Counted from the stretch's first letter, positions 54,005 to 62,141 are shown. The stretch is 64,000 nt of DNA from Polynucleobacter acidiphobus (GCF_003065385.1 NZ_CP023277.1:832829-896828), one strand, 5' to 3'. Notes: generated from the letters alone by a model not told the origin. Made by a program: numbers and translations.

Positions 54005-54080
54005 GTCCCCATCGTCTAGAGGCCTAGGACATCACCCTTTCACGGTGAGTACGGGGGTTCGAATCCCCCTGGGGACGCCA
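54005..54080 (+). tRNA. tRNA-Glu (anticodon TTC)
   Basis: A 76-nt tRNA with encoded CCA. GTCCCCA pairs with TGGGGAC, the anticodon loop is CTTTCAC giving TTC, and the T arm is GGGGG-TTCGAAT-CCCCC. It lies 19 bp after tRNA-Ala in the same cluster and is the substrate of the adjacent gltX product. Confidence 0.96.
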
Positions 54081-54111
54081 GTCATGCAGTGACGCGCATG
54101 ATGCAGTATCT

Positions 54112-54188
54112 GGAGCGGTAGTTCAGTTGGTTAGAATATCGGCCTGTCACGCCGAGGGTCGCGGGTTCGAGTCCCGTCCGCTCCGCCA
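54112..54188 (+). tRNA. tRNA-Asp (anticodon GTC)
   Basis: A 77-nt tRNA with encoded CCA. GGAGCGG pairs with CCGCTCC, the anticodon loop is CTGTCAC giving GTC, and the T arm GCGGG-TTCGAGT-CCCGT closes with a wobble. It is third in the Ala-Glu-Asp cluster; a terminator follows directly. Confidence 0.96.
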
Positions 54189-54199
54189 GATTCCAAAAG

Positions 54200-54219
54200 C
54201 CACCTTCGGGTGGTTTTTT
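54200..54219 (+). terminator. intrinsic terminator of the tRNA cluster
   Basis: CCACC (54200-54204), tetraloop TTCG, GGTGG (54209-54213), then six T residues (54214-54219). The stable UUCG loop makes this a convincing end for the gltX/tRNA transcripts. Confidence 0.9.
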
Positions 54220-54302
54220 CATTTCTCGGTCATGAAAACCACTATCATTACAACAATATTCTCGTTTGAGGTATTTTTGTCAATTAACCATAGAGGAATT
54301 TC

Positions 54303-54896
54303 ATGAAGAAAATCGCACTTGTAAGCGCAGCCGTATTAATGATGGGCACACCCGCAGTCATGGCCCAAAATAAACCACAGGCAGTGGTTGCTGTTGAAAC
54401 TGCTCCAGGCGTCTTAAAAGTAGCTGAAGGTGTTCAGTTCCAAGGCAAGTTCAAATCCGTTGATCCAAAAACCCGTGAAGTGGTGATTGTTGGCCCCAAT
54501 GGTAATGAGTACAAAACCGTGTTGGGTGATGAGGTCAGAAACTTCAATCAAATCAAAGTAGGCGATATCGTCACTCTGACCCATGTTGAGGTCTTGGTAG
54601 CCGATCTTAAAAAGCCAAGCAAAGTTGAAATCCGCGAGCGTGTTGAAACCGAAAAAGCAGCGCGTGCAAAGTTGGGTGATAAACCTGCTGCTGCGATCGA
54701 GCGTCAAGTGACTGTGGTTGCTGATGTAACCGCTGTAGATGAAAAGAAAGGTACCATCACTTTGCGTGGCGCTACTCGTACATTGGATCTGAAAGTGAAA
54801 GATCCAAAAGTACTAAAAGGCGTAAAAGTGGGTACGCAAGTTGAAGCAACCGTTACCGAAATCATCGCGATTGAAGTAACTGCTCCTAAGAAGTAA
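54303..54896 (+). CDS. secreted two-repeat beta-rich protein, unknown function (paralogue of 60514-61143)
   Basis: A 197-residue protein with a signal peptide (about 1-21, cut near AVMA-Q). The mature part holds two similar beta-rich units of 60-70 residues: unit 1 with KSVDPKTREVVIVGPNG and NFNQIKVGDIVTLTHVE, unit 2 with TAVDEKKGTITLRG and LKGVKVGTQVEATV. Each looks like a small OB/SH3-like barrel ending in a VGD/VGT turn. It is paralogous to the protein encoded at 60514-61143. I do not recognise a named function; the periplasm is the likely location. It is transcribed alone, between two terminators. Confidence 0.78.
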   Translation: MKKIALVSAAVLMMGTPAVMAQNKPQAVVAVETAPGVLKVAEGVQFQGKFKSVDPKTREVVIVGPNGNEYKTVLGDEVRNFNQIKVGDIVTLTHVEVLVADLKKPSKVEIRERVETEKAARAKLGDKPAAAIERQVTVVADVTAVDEKKGTITLRGATRTLDLKVKDPKVLKGVKVGTQVEATVTEIIAIEVTAPKK

Positions 54897-54913
54897 TTTA
54901 TATCGTATTAAAG

Positions 54914-54944
54914 ACCCGTCTAGTGAGAGCTAGGCGGGTTTTTT
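54914..54944 (+). terminator. intrinsic terminator after the secreted protein gene
   Basis: ACCCGTCTAG (54914-54923) pairs with CTAGGCGGGT (54930-54939), with one G-U, around a 6-nt loop, followed by a run of T to 54944. It lies 18 bp after the stop. Confidence 0.9.
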
Positions 54945-54948
54945 CATC

Positions 54949-55128
54949 ATGACCCTCAAGAAAACCGATTTAGCAAAACGCCAAGGCCTGCAGATCGCAC
55001 TGCGCCTGAAAAATGCCAGCAAGGCTGATTTGCAAAACAAGCAAACAAAGTCAAAATCAAACGCCAAACCTGCACCACTATTGCAGTCAATTTTGCGCAA
55101 ATCCAAACAAGACGACCCCACGCGCTAA
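54949..55128 (+). CDS. possible 59-residue basic protein
   Basis: An ATG 5 bp after the T-run of the preceding terminator opens a 59-codon frame ending at TAA 55126-55128. The product is very basic, with many Lys, Arg and Gln (MTLKKTDLAKRQGLQIALRL at the start), no signal peptide and no membrane segment, and may be largely disordered with a helical start. No clear ribosome site is seen because the terminator occupies that place, which argues against translation from this ATG. No family recognised. Without it, the 391 bp between 54897 and 55287 would hold only the terminator and a short direct repeat. Confidence 0.42.
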   Translation: MTLKKTDLAKRQGLQIALRLKNASKADLQNKQTKSKSNAKPAPLLQSILRKSKQDDPTR

Positions 55129-55144
55129 ATCAGTATTAGCCCGT

Positions 55145-55164
55145 AGTCATCTAGACTCATCTAG
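55145..55164 (+). repeat. tandem 10-bp direct repeat upstream of the dioxygenase gene
   Basis: AGTCATCTAG (55145-55154) is followed immediately by ACTCATCTAG (55155-55164), nine of ten bases identical with one helical turn of spacing. It lies about 155 bp before the dioxygenase start in an AT-rich leader and could be a binding site read on one DNA face. No protein can be assigned. Confidence 0.5.
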
Positions 55165-55299
55165 TTGATTTTCATATGAAGCCAATTAATATCCAAACTA
55201 ATTGATCTGATTAGCCCCATTTTTGCTTAAATTTTGGCTATTTTTGTAATAGACTAATTTCAGTTAATTCATACAGTAACCATTTCAATGGGGGTCGCG

Positions 55300-56373
55300 A
55301 TGAGAGCAAGTCAATCAATGAATGCTGTGGGCAGCATCCCCAAAGCGATTGATGGGCCTTGCGCTTGGCGAGGAGCCGATCTTGCTCAGAAATCGGATTG
55401 GATCGTTCACTGGACACCGGAACAAGTCGCCGAACTCGAGCGCGCAGCAGATCACTTTGCTGCTACCGGGCTCGCACTTGAAAGTATTACGCCCGAGAGT
55501 TTCCCCCTTCACAATCTAGAGCCATTTATTCAGGGGCAATTGCAAGAACTCTTGCGCGGCCGTGGCTTTGTGATGCTGCGCGGCTTGCCAATCGCAAATT
55601 GGTCGATTGAGAAGGCGGCTACCATTTACATGGGGATCGGTCGCCACATGGGGAGTTTGCGAAGCTCCAATGGCAAAGGCCATCTCTTGGGTCACGTGCG
55701 TGATCAAGGCGCTAAGGTAGAGGCGGGTGCGCGTTTTTACCAAACCAACAAGAAGCTGGACTACCACACTGACTCTGCGGACATTGTTGGTCTGTTGTGC
55801 CTGCAAAAGGCGAAGCAGGGTGGCGAGTCATTTATCGCAAGCTCAATGGCTGTTTATAACGAACTCGTTAAGCGTCGCCCTGATCTGATTCCGGCAATGT
55901 TTACCCCATATCCTACCGATCGTCGCGGTGAAGTACCGGAAGGGCGTGACCCCTGGTTTGAGATCCCCATCTTTAACTGGTATCACGGTGAACTATCCTG
56001 CGTTTATCTGCGCCACTACATCGAGGAAGCGCAACGCCGCTTTCCGAATGCTCCACGCTTAACTAAGGAGCAAGTGGAGGTCATGGATTTGATTGATGCG
56101 ATCTTGCAAGAACCTGGATTTGCCTTGCAGATGGCGTTCGAGCCAGGCGATATTCAGCTCTTGCATAACCATCAAATTCTGCATTCCAGGAATGACTTTG
56201 AGAACTGGCCTGAACCTGAGCGCCACCGTCATTTGCTAAGACTCTGGATTGCCCCGCCATCTGGACGACCCTTACCCGATTACTTTGCATCCCGTTGGGG
56301 TAATACCACCCCAGGGGATCGGGGCGGCATCATTGTGCCGGGCACCAAACTCTCGGTGGAATTGAGCATTTAG
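55300..56373 (+). CDS. TauD/TfdA-family Fe(II)/2-oxoglutarate-dependent dioxygenase
   Basis: A 357-residue oxygenase. The facial triad is His156-x-Asp158 in LDYHTDSAD and His295 in HQILHSRND; the 2-oxoglutarate-binding Arg lies in RHLLRLWI. Such enzymes hydroxylate small organic acids, sulfonates or betaines; the substrate cannot be named. ATG 55300 has GGGGGT 6 nt upstream; ATG 55288 is in frame and possible. A Bug-type solute receptor gene follows 111 bp later, suggesting uptake and first oxidation of one compound. Confidence 0.86.
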   Translation: MRASQSMNAVGSIPKAIDGPCAWRGADLAQKSDWIVHWTPEQVAELERAADHFAATGLALESITPESFPLHNLEPFIQGQLQELLRGRGFVMLRGLPIANWSIEKAATIYMGIGRHMGSLRSSNGKGHLLGHVRDQGAKVEAGARFYQTNKKLDYHTDSADIVGLLCLQKAKQGGESFIASSMAVYNELVKRRPDLIPAMFTPYPTDRRGEVPEGRDPWFEIPIFNWYHGELSCVYLRHYIEEAQRRFPNAPRLTKEQVEVMDLIDAILQEPGFALQMAFEPGDIQLLHNHQILHSRNDFENWPEPERHRHLLRLWIAPPSGRPLPDYFASRWGNTTPGDRGGIIVPGTKLSVELSI

Positions 56374-56429
56374 GATCCAAAAAGAGCAAAAACCTAGTTT
56401 TAACCCTGATTGGTTTCCCAAAAATCGAC

Positions 56430-56457
56430 TTGTAGTATGGGTTATTGTGCCTATAAA
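56430..56457 (+). promoter_or_regulatory. weak candidate promoter for the Bug receptor gene
   Basis: TTGTAG (56430-56435) and TATAAA (56452-56457) are spaced by 16 bp and lie 28 bp before the receptor ATG. The -10 matches well, the -35 only in TTG. If real, the receptor can be expressed apart from the dioxygenase. Confidence 0.4.
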
Positions 56458-56484
56458 AACATCCCATTGTGGAGGAGACCTAAT

Positions 56485-57480
56485 ATGTTGAAGTCTAGTA
56501 AACGCCTCATTGGCAAATCGATTCTTGCGGGATTGGTGGCTAGTGCGCTTGGTATGAGCCCAGCCATCGCGCAAAACTATCCCAATAAACCCATTACCTT
56601 AATTGCCCCATATGCAGCTGGGGGTGATAGTGATTTCTCGGGCCGCAATCTGTCCGCTGTTGCAAGCAAAATGATTGGACAGCCCATCGTGGTACAGAAC
56701 GTCGTTGGTGCCTCTGGCACAATCGGCTCACAAAAGGTAAGTGCTGCGCCACCCGATGGATACACCTTATTGGTATCACGCGGTGGATCGCAAGCCATTG
56801 TGCCAGCGCTCGATAGTAAAACACCATATAAGTGGAATGATTTCACGATGATCTCCTTGTTGGATTTCAATCCTGTGGTGTGCGTGGTCAAAAATGATGC
56901 ACCCTATAAGACCATGAAAGATTTAATTGATGCGATCCGCGCTAATCCCGGTAAGCTAAATTACGCAACTGCTGGCCCTGGAACAACACAACATTTAGCC
57001 GTGGAAGTGATGCTCAGTCAGCTTGGATTGCCATCGACTGCTGCCATGATGATCCCGTATAAAGGAGGTGGCGAGGCAACCACTGCATTATTAGGCGGTC
57101 AAGTGCAATTCATTTGCAACAATCTCACCACCATGGTTGGTCAAATTAAGGGTGGTGCCATGCGCGCATTGGTCACTTCAACGCCCAATCGCCTGAAGGA
57201 TTTCCCAGATGTACCGACTGCCAAAGAAGTGGGTGTCAGCAATCTCGAGCAAGTGATGGGATGGAGTGGTTTGTATGGGCCACCCGGATTGCCTGCCGAG
57301 GGAGTTAATAAATGGCAAGCTGTTTTGAAGGAAGTCGCCAAAGACCCAGCTTGGTTGCGGGGCAATGATACGGTTGGTGCAATTCCAGCAATTCGGTCAC
57401 CCCAAGATACTGAGAAATTTGCAAGGGAACAATTTGAGCTCTACAGCAAACTAGGAACACAACTGAACCTAAAGAAATAA
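56485..57480 (+). CDS. Bug-family (TctC) tripartite tricarboxylate transporter substrate-binding protein
   Basis: A 331-residue periplasmic receptor with a signal peptide of about 30 residues ending SPAIAQ. NYPNKPITLIAPYAAGGDSD is the Bug N-terminal signature, and GASGTIGSQKVSAAPPDGYTL is the second. Bug proteins bind carboxylates and similar small ligands. No TctA/TctB membrane genes are in the window, as is usual for the many orphan Bug receptors of Burkholderiales. ATG 56485 follows GGAGGAG; the frame opens upstream at 56410 without a signal sequence. Confidence 0.9.
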   Translation: MLKSSKRLIGKSILAGLVASALGMSPAIAQNYPNKPITLIAPYAAGGDSDFSGRNLSAVASKMIGQPIVVQNVVGASGTIGSQKVSAAPPDGYTLLVSRGGSQAIVPALDSKTPYKWNDFTMISLLDFNPVVCVVKNDAPYKTMKDLIDAIRANPGKLNYATAGPGTTQHLAVEVMLSQLGLPSTAAMMIPYKGGGEATTALLGGQVQFICNNLTTMVGQIKGGAMRALVTSTPNRLKDFPDVPTAKEVGVSNLEQVMGWSGLYGPPGLPAEGVNKWQAVLKEVAKDPAWLRGNDTVGAIPAIRSPQDTEKFAREQFELYSKLGTQLNLKK

Positions 57481-57499
57481 ACAAAACGTCTTAAAAACT

Positions 57500-57526
57500 A
57501 CGGCCCCAAAATCTGGGGCCGTTTTT
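57500..57526 (+). terminator. intrinsic terminator after the Bug receptor gene
   Basis: ACGGCCCC (57500-57507) and GGGGCCGT (57515-57522) form an 8-bp perfect stem around a 7-nt loop, followed by TTTTT. It is 20 bp after the stop. The 115 bp from here to the psiF-like gene show nothing firm. Confidence 0.9.
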
Positions 57527-57641
57527 ATTTCCTCCTCATATTCGCCGTTGGGCTAATTGCGCCTCAGCAAAACCCCAAATAAATTGATCATTAGGTCGGT
57601 ATAAGCAAATTACCGCGTTCAATCTAACTCCGAAAGTTTCT

Positions 57642-57911
57642 ATGAAATTTCTAGCGATTGTTTTAACCACGCTTTTATCTCTATCGTCTTTGGCTTATGC
57701 TAAGGATCTAAAAGAATGTGAGGCGAAAGCCGTTAGTAAAGATGGTAAGCCTTTGTATGGTGCCGCTAAAGATGCGTCCATCAAAAAATGCTTAGGAGAT
57801 GCAAAGCCTTCCAACTGCGAATCAAAGGCCTTGAGTAAAGATGGCAAGCCTTTATATGGCGCCGCTAAAGATGCTTTCATTAAAAAGTGTGAAGCAGACG
57901 CCAAAAAATAG
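57642..57911 (+). CDS. PsiF-repeat secreted protein
   Basis: An 89-residue protein: signal peptide 1-20 (ending AYA), then two near-identical PsiF repeats, residues 26-55 and 59-88, period 33. Each unit has the pattern CE(A/S)KA(V/L)SKDGKPLYGAAKDA...KKC, with two cysteines 24 residues apart, so two disulfide-linked helical hairpins are plausible. PsiF is known as a phosphate-starvation-inducible protein of unknown function in E. coli. No Pho box was recognised upstream. The gene is convergent with the M48 protease gene. Confidence 0.85.
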   Translation: MKFLAIVLTTLLSLSSLAYAKDLKECEAKAVSKDGKPLYGAAKDASIKKCLGDAKPSNCESKALSKDGKPLYGAAKDAFIKKCEADAKK

Positions 57912-57919
57912 CAATTGGT

Positions 57920-57952
57920 AGGTGGGTGGCCCTAAGCGGAGCCACCTCACCT
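57920..57952. terminator. bidirectional hairpin between psiF-like and M48 genes
   Basis: AGGTG then GGTGGC (57920-57930) pairs with GCCACC then CACCT (57941-57952), leaving a single bulged T, around a 10-nt loop. There is no T-run, so it may act as a weak or factor-assisted transcript end. It overlaps the last codons of the M48 gene. Confidence 0.5.
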
Positions 57953-58792
57953 GGTGTTATTCTCGCGCTTCGCTGCTTCGTACAAAGGCATGACCTTCGG
58001 TATCAATGCAGATAATTCTTTAATGCGATTCTCATTCGAAGGGTGGGTCGATAAAAACTCAGGCGGGTTCTTACCTTCACTTTCCTTACTCATCTTTTGC
58101 CACAGCGTAATGGCGGCACGCGGATCATAGCCGCCACGTGCAGCAAGCTCTAAGCCAATCGCATCGGCCTCACGTTCATTCTGCCGCGAGTTTGGCAATA
58201 CCAACACATATTGCATGATTTGATTGGCAGCATCAATCGATTGAGCAGAACCTGCGCCTGCTGCGGCAAGCGCAACATTACTAATGATGTTTTGGGCCAG
58301 GGCTTGCGAGACCTGCTCGCGACCATGCTCTCGTACCGCATGAGCAATCTCATGACCCATGATCGCAGCAATTTCATCATCGGTTAAGTTGAGTTTATTA
58401 ATGATCCCGGTGTAAAAGGTAATACGACCACCAGGTGCGCAGGTGGCATTCACAATTGGCGAATCAATTAACTGCAGACCCCAATTCCAACTGCGGGTAT
58501 CGTCCCGAAATACCGCTGTCTGCGGAATTAATCGGTTGGCAATGGTCTTAAGTCGCTCATACTCAGGGCCACTGGTAATAAGTATCTTTTTCTTCTGCGC
58601 CGCCTTGGCCTGCTGCTCAAAACTAATTGCCGACATCCGATCGATTTGTGCTGCGGAGATCATCATGAACTGGGAACGCTGCACACCCACAACTCCAGGA
58701 CGGCTAGTGTTGGCGCACGCCACCAAGAGGCAGCATGCTACCAAAACACTAACAAGCGCTTGAATAAAACGTGGGCGATACATCAGGTTCAT
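57947..58792 (-). CDS. M48-family metalloprotease, lipoprotein
   Basis: A 281-residue protein from ATG 58792. The signal peptide ends in lipobox LLVAC (Cys26), so it is probably anchored in the outer membrane. The zinc site is HEIAH at 147-151 in IMGHEIAHAVREH, with the third ligand Glu in NEREADAIGLELA. Size and C-terminal THPSNENRI match LoiP/YcaL-like quality-control proteases of the periplasm, not BepA, which adds a TPR domain. The frame opens 24 bp earlier at 58816. Confidence 0.87.
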   Translation of the reverse strand: MNLMYRPRFIQALVSVLVACCLLVACANTSRPGVVGVQRSQFMMISAAQIDRMSAISFEQQAKAAQKKKILITSGPEYERLKTIANRLIPQTAVFRDDTRSWNWGLQLIDSPIVNATCAPGGRITFYTGIINKLNLTDDEIAAIMGHEIAHAVREHGREQVSQALAQNIISNVALAAAGAGSAQSIDAANQIMQYVLVLPNSRQNEREADAIGLELAARGGYDPRAAITLWQKMSKESEGKNPPEFLSTHPSNENRIKELSALIPKVMPLYEAAKRENNTR

Positions 58793-58832
58793 AGTGGATA
58801 AACGCCTGATGGGCAACGGCGGATGACCCGAA

Positions 58833-60473
58833 CTAGCTGCGTTTGAGATTCGGGGCGGGCAAGCCCTCGATCAAGATGTTCAAGATCGCCGGTAAGCCTT
58901 TAGCCTGCAAGCGTTGCGCAGCGGGTAAGACTTCAACTGCATCGGTGACTAGTTCTCCAGCACCACCAAACGCCTCTGCGACTTGATCGTAGCGGGAGGG
59001 TAAAAGCTCACACCCCTTAGCCCGTTCTTGACCATACTCCCGAATCTGAATCTGATACTCGGCATTCCAGCAGGCATCATTGCCCACGACCCCAATGAAT
59101 GGCAATTGATAGCGAACGGCGGTATCAAGTTCTGACGAATGAAAGCCAAAGGTACCATCCCCCATCACGGCAAGGACAGGCACGCCGGGCTTGGTGTACG
59201 CTGCTGCAGTGGCAAAAGGAAGTGCCGCACCAATCGAACCAGCAACACCATTAATCACTCGGTTGGGTGCATGCAGGCAAGCCTGCGCCCATTGACCAAT
59301 TTCACCACCATCTGCTACTAGTACTGAATCTGGATGAGAATCGAGAATGGCCTGTAAGGCAAGCATTGCTCTGCCTGGATGCGCATGCTTGGGCGTCTTG
59401 GATGTGGCGGTCGACCACGTATTAGGACGATAAGCAATTGCCTCATTGACCCATGGTAGCCAACTGGCATCCTGCGTTTTGGTATGGACACTTTGCGCCG
59501 CATCTAGCAAAGCAGTAATCGAAGGTGATAAATCAGCTTGTATGGCCAACTCCAACCGCGAGCCGAGTGCATTCTGAGAGCGCTTAAGTTCAGCCGCCTC
59601 TGAATCAATTTGCATAAAGCGTGCATCGGCTTTAAAGGTTGGCGAGTTACCAAACTTGAGTGTGAAGTCTAGTCGTTTCTCAAGGAGTAAGACGCAATCG
59701 CTTTGCGCGAGGACTTCGGCAAAAGCACCCAGGCTAGGATCGCCTACACCGCGCGGACTCTCTGTTGCAATCACCGGCACACCAAGCACTTCACTTAATT
59801 GCTGAAGTTCTTTAGCGTATTGGTAGCAACCACGCGGACCAACCAAAACCACCGGCTTTTGAGCGGCACGTAACTGGGTAACGATCGACTGTGCATTCTC
59901 TGAACTTAAGGGAGGGTTTGATGTAAGTTTGGGTGCGCTGGGACTTGGCGTTGCAGACGTATTTGTTAGTGGATTCTCAAGGGCATCGGATGGCAGACTC
60001 AGATGCACGGGGCCCGGTCGACCCAATTGGGCAATCGCGCAGGCTAACTCAAAATCCGCTGCTAGATATTGTGGGCCTGCACAGGTCCATGATGCTTTGC
60101 ATAAAGGCGCCGCAATATCAGCTTGGGGCATTTCTTGAAAGGCGCCTTTGCCTAATTGGTTTAAGGGAGCATGACCAGATAACAGCACCACCGGAGCTTC
60201 GGCCATCGCGGCGGTATATAAAGCGGACACCGCATTGGCATGACCTGGACCCCCAGTAACCATTGCAATACCCACTTTGCCACTCAAGCGAGCATATGCA
60301 TCGGCCATATGAACGGTTGCTGCTTCGTGGCGCGTATGAATTAATTTAATCGGGTGATCAATCACCGCATCAAAAATGGGCATGATGTGATTACCAGAAA
60401 GGGTAAAAATTGAGTTCACACCCTGTGCCTTAAAGGCATCCACCAATGAATGCGCACCAAGCCGTTCTGCCAT
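58833..60473 (-). CDS. thiamine-diphosphate-dependent enzyme, acetolactate synthase/oxalyl-CoA decarboxylase superfamily
   Basis: A 546-residue three-domain TPP enzyme. The cofactor-activating Glu50 is present (HTRHEAATVHMADAYAR), the central domain begins KPVVLVGPRG, and the C-terminal TPP/Mg motif GDGTFGFHSSELDTA is intact. It differs from Gcl nearby, which has Val at the Glu position. The true reaction (acetolactate synthase-like, 2-hydroxyacyl-CoA lyase-like or other) is not decided by sequence; there is no small regulatory subunit gene. It stands between the M48 gene and the secreted paralogue on the same strand. Confidence 0.82.
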   Translation of the reverse strand: MAERLGAHSLVDAFKAQGVNSIFTLSGNHIMPIFDAVIDHPIKLIHTRHEAATVHMADAYARLSGKVGIAMVTGGPGHANAVSALYTAAMAEAPVVLLSGHAPLNQLGKGAFQEMPQADIAAPLCKASWTCAGPQYLAADFELACAIAQLGRPGPVHLSLPSDALENPLTNTSATPSPSAPKLTSNPPLSSENAQSIVTQLRAAQKPVVLVGPRGCYQYAKELQQLSEVLGVPVIATESPRGVGDPSLGAFAEVLAQSDCVLLLEKRLDFTLKFGNSPTFKADARFMQIDSEAAELKRSQNALGSRLELAIQADLSPSITALLDAAQSVHTKTQDASWLPWVNEAIAYRPNTWSTATSKTPKHAHPGRAMLALQAILDSHPDSVLVADGGEIGQWAQACLHAPNRVINGVAGSIGAALPFATAAAYTKPGVPVLAVMGDGTFGFHSSELDTAVRYQLPFIGVVGNDACWNAEYQIQIREYGQERAKGCELLPSRYDQVAEAFGGAGELVTDAVEVLPAAQRLQAKGLPAILNILIEGLPAPNLKRS

Positions 60474-60513
60474 GATTGCTCCTTAATAATTGCTTTATTT
60501 TAATTAGACGTTC

Positions 60514-61143
60514 TTATTTTTTCTGGGTAGCAGCAGTGGGAGCTGTAAAGGATGCAGCCATTGCATCGTATAAAACAATCTTGACCTCGTCGTTGACCGC
60601 AATATCCTTCAATAAAGCTGCATTCTTGATGCGGTAGGTATCGGGCTTACCTTTGGGACCCTTAACCGAGATGGTCATCTTCTGGCGATCAATACCAATC
60701 ACGGTGGCAATAATCGTGGTGGTATTAGAAATGACTGAGGCAGGCTTACTGCCAAGCGGAGCAGAGGTTTGGCTGGTGGTTTGTACTTCGCTACGAATGC
60801 CTTGGTTGTTGACCTTAGCCAATTCAATTACAACTGCCAACTCATGCGTGACGGTAAGACGATCGCCCACTTTAATTTGGGGGAAGTTCTTGATCTCAGG
60901 CCCCGCGACAAAATTGGTCACTGTGCCGTCTTTATCTTTTAGGGTAACCGTGCGCGTTTTGCTATCGACCTTTGTTACTACTGCATCGACTAATTGATAA
61001 ACCTCATCAATTCCGGCCGCCGCGATCGGAGCCTTATTGGGGTCAACCATTGCAGGCTTGGTTTGTGCCAGACTGACAGAGGAGAGGCCAATGCCTAAGA
61101 CGAGGATTGCAAGATTTTTTGAGACAAATGACGATGAGTTCAT
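60514..61143 (-). CDS. secreted two-repeat beta-rich protein, unknown function (paralogue of 54303-54896)
   Basis: A 209-residue protein with a signal peptide of about 26 residues (from MNSSSF, ending SLAQ). Unit 1 has TKVDSKTRTVTLKDKDG and KNFPQIKVGDRLTVTHE; unit 2 has IGIDRQKMTISVKGPKG and IAVNDEVKIV. These line up with the product of 54303-54896 over the whole mature length, including the LGxKPA linker. ATG 61143 is chosen because the signal peptide begins there; the frame is open to 61227. Function unknown. It lies between the TPP-enzyme gene and lysR, same strand. Confidence 0.78.
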   Translation of the reverse strand: MNSSSFVSKNLAILVLGIGLSSVSLAQTKPAMVDPNKAPIAAAGIDEVYQLVDAVVTKVDSKTRTVTLKDKDGTVTNFVAGPEIKNFPQIKVGDRLTVTHELAVVIELAKVNNQGIRSEVQTTSQTSAPLGSKPASVISNTTTIIATVIGIDRQKMTISVKGPKGKPDTYRIKNAALLKDIAVNDEVKIVLYDAMAASFTAPTAATQKK

Positions 61144-61177
61144 GATTTTGAGTAATTGTTGATTGAATACCAAATGA

Positions 61178-62092
61178 TTATGACCCGATTTCTCTGGCCC
61201 ACCAGTTTCCCTTAAATTGACCTGCAAGCCAATCGATTAATTTACTCACTTTACTGGTCAGCAGTCGCGGTGAGCTATAGACCGCATGGATCTCTTGGGC
61301 AGGCATGGTCCAATCTTCTAACAAGGGCTTGAGGTGCCGGCTCTGGACAGACGTGTAAGCCACATACCAGGGAAGGGCTGCAATTCCGAGATGCTGCCTG
61401 GTTGCGGATAGAAGTGCTGAGAGATTATTGGAGTAGAGGGGGCCTTGCACCTGAATGGATTTGTTGGAGCCGTCGCGACCCGTAAATTGCCAACGATGGT
61501 CTCCTTGCACTGAGCTGTAGATCAGTGCGGTATGACGACTTAAATCGCTGGGTATGGAGGGCGTGCCAGCCTGCATGAGGTATTCAGGGGTGGCGACCAG
61601 AACCCAGGGATTAAGACCCAAAAAGCGTGCTCCCAAACTGGAATCGGATAGACGCCCCATCCGAATTGCAAGATCGACGCCTTCTTCGACCAAATTTATG
61701 TAACGATCATCCAGGTTGAGGCTTACCTGTAACTGCGGATGATCCCTCATAAACTCCAGTACCAACGGCGTTAGCACACGTCGACCAAAGGCTACTGAGC
61801 TACTGATATTGAGTTTGCCTTGTACTTCGGATTGTAAGAGGCCGGCCAGATTCTCGGCATCCTCAACTTCATGAATAATTGTTTTGCATTTCTCGTAATA
61901 GATCTTGCCAATTTCGGTGGGGGTAACGCCGCGGGTACTGCGATGGAGCAGAAGGGATCCTAGGCGCTTTTCAAGGGCGGCAACATGCTTAGTGGCCGTA
62001 GGCTGAGTAATGCCTAAACTGCTCGCGGCTTTACTAAATGAGCCAGTTTCAACCACCCGTATGAATAAGGAAATGCCTTGTATTCGATCCAT
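61178..62092 (-). CDS. LysR-family transcriptional regulator
   Basis: A 304-residue regulator from ATG 62092. The winged helix-turn-helix spans about residues 4-62 (ETGSFSKAASSLGITQPTAT is the recognition region), followed by a two-lobed effector-binding domain. Its sequence resembles the DHCR/CrgA-like group. It is divergent from gcl over 128 bp that contain a candidate operator, so it likely controls glyoxylate carboligase; the effector is unknown. The frame is open upstream to 62179 but would run into the promoter region. Confidence 0.88.
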   Translation of the reverse strand: MDRIQGISLFIRVVETGSFSKAASSLGITQPTATKHVAALEKRLGSLLLHRSTRGVTPTEIGKIYYEKCKTIIHEVEDAENLAGLLQSEVQGKLNISSSVAFGRRVLTPLVLEFMRDHPQLQVSLNLDDRYINLVEEGVDLAIRMGRLSDSSLGARFLGLNPWVLVATPEYLMQAGTPSIPSDLSRHTALIYSSVQGDHRWQFTGRDGSNKSIQVQGPLYSNNLSALLSATRQHLGIAALPWYVAYTSVQSRHLKPLLEDWTMPAQEIHAVYSSPRLLTSKVSKLIDWLAGQFKGNWWAREIGS

Positions 62093-62124
62093 AAACCATT
62101 GATTTAAATAAATTAAAACTAATA

Positions 62125-62141
62125 TATTCCAAAATAGAATA
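62125..62141. promoter_or_regulatory. candidate LysR binding site between lysR and gcl
   Basis: TATTC (62125-62129) and GAATA (62137-62141) form an inverted repeat with a 7-bp spacer, containing the T-N11-A spacing typical of LysR operators. It lies about 80 bp before the gcl ATG and 33 bp from the lysR start, the usual place for autoregulation and activation. Confidence 0.5.

Noticed and set aside
57584..57605. Promoter TTGATC...TATAAG before the psiF-like gene
   Set aside because: The spacer is only about 10 bp, too short for a sigma70 promoter.
57717..57905. CRISPR-like or DNA tandem repeat
   Set aside because: The repetition is the coding of the two PsiF protein units, with third-position differences.
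54112..61143. Genomic island inserted at the tRNA-Asp 3' end
   Set aside because: No integrase, no second copy of the tRNA 3' end in the window, and base composition looks like the neighbours.
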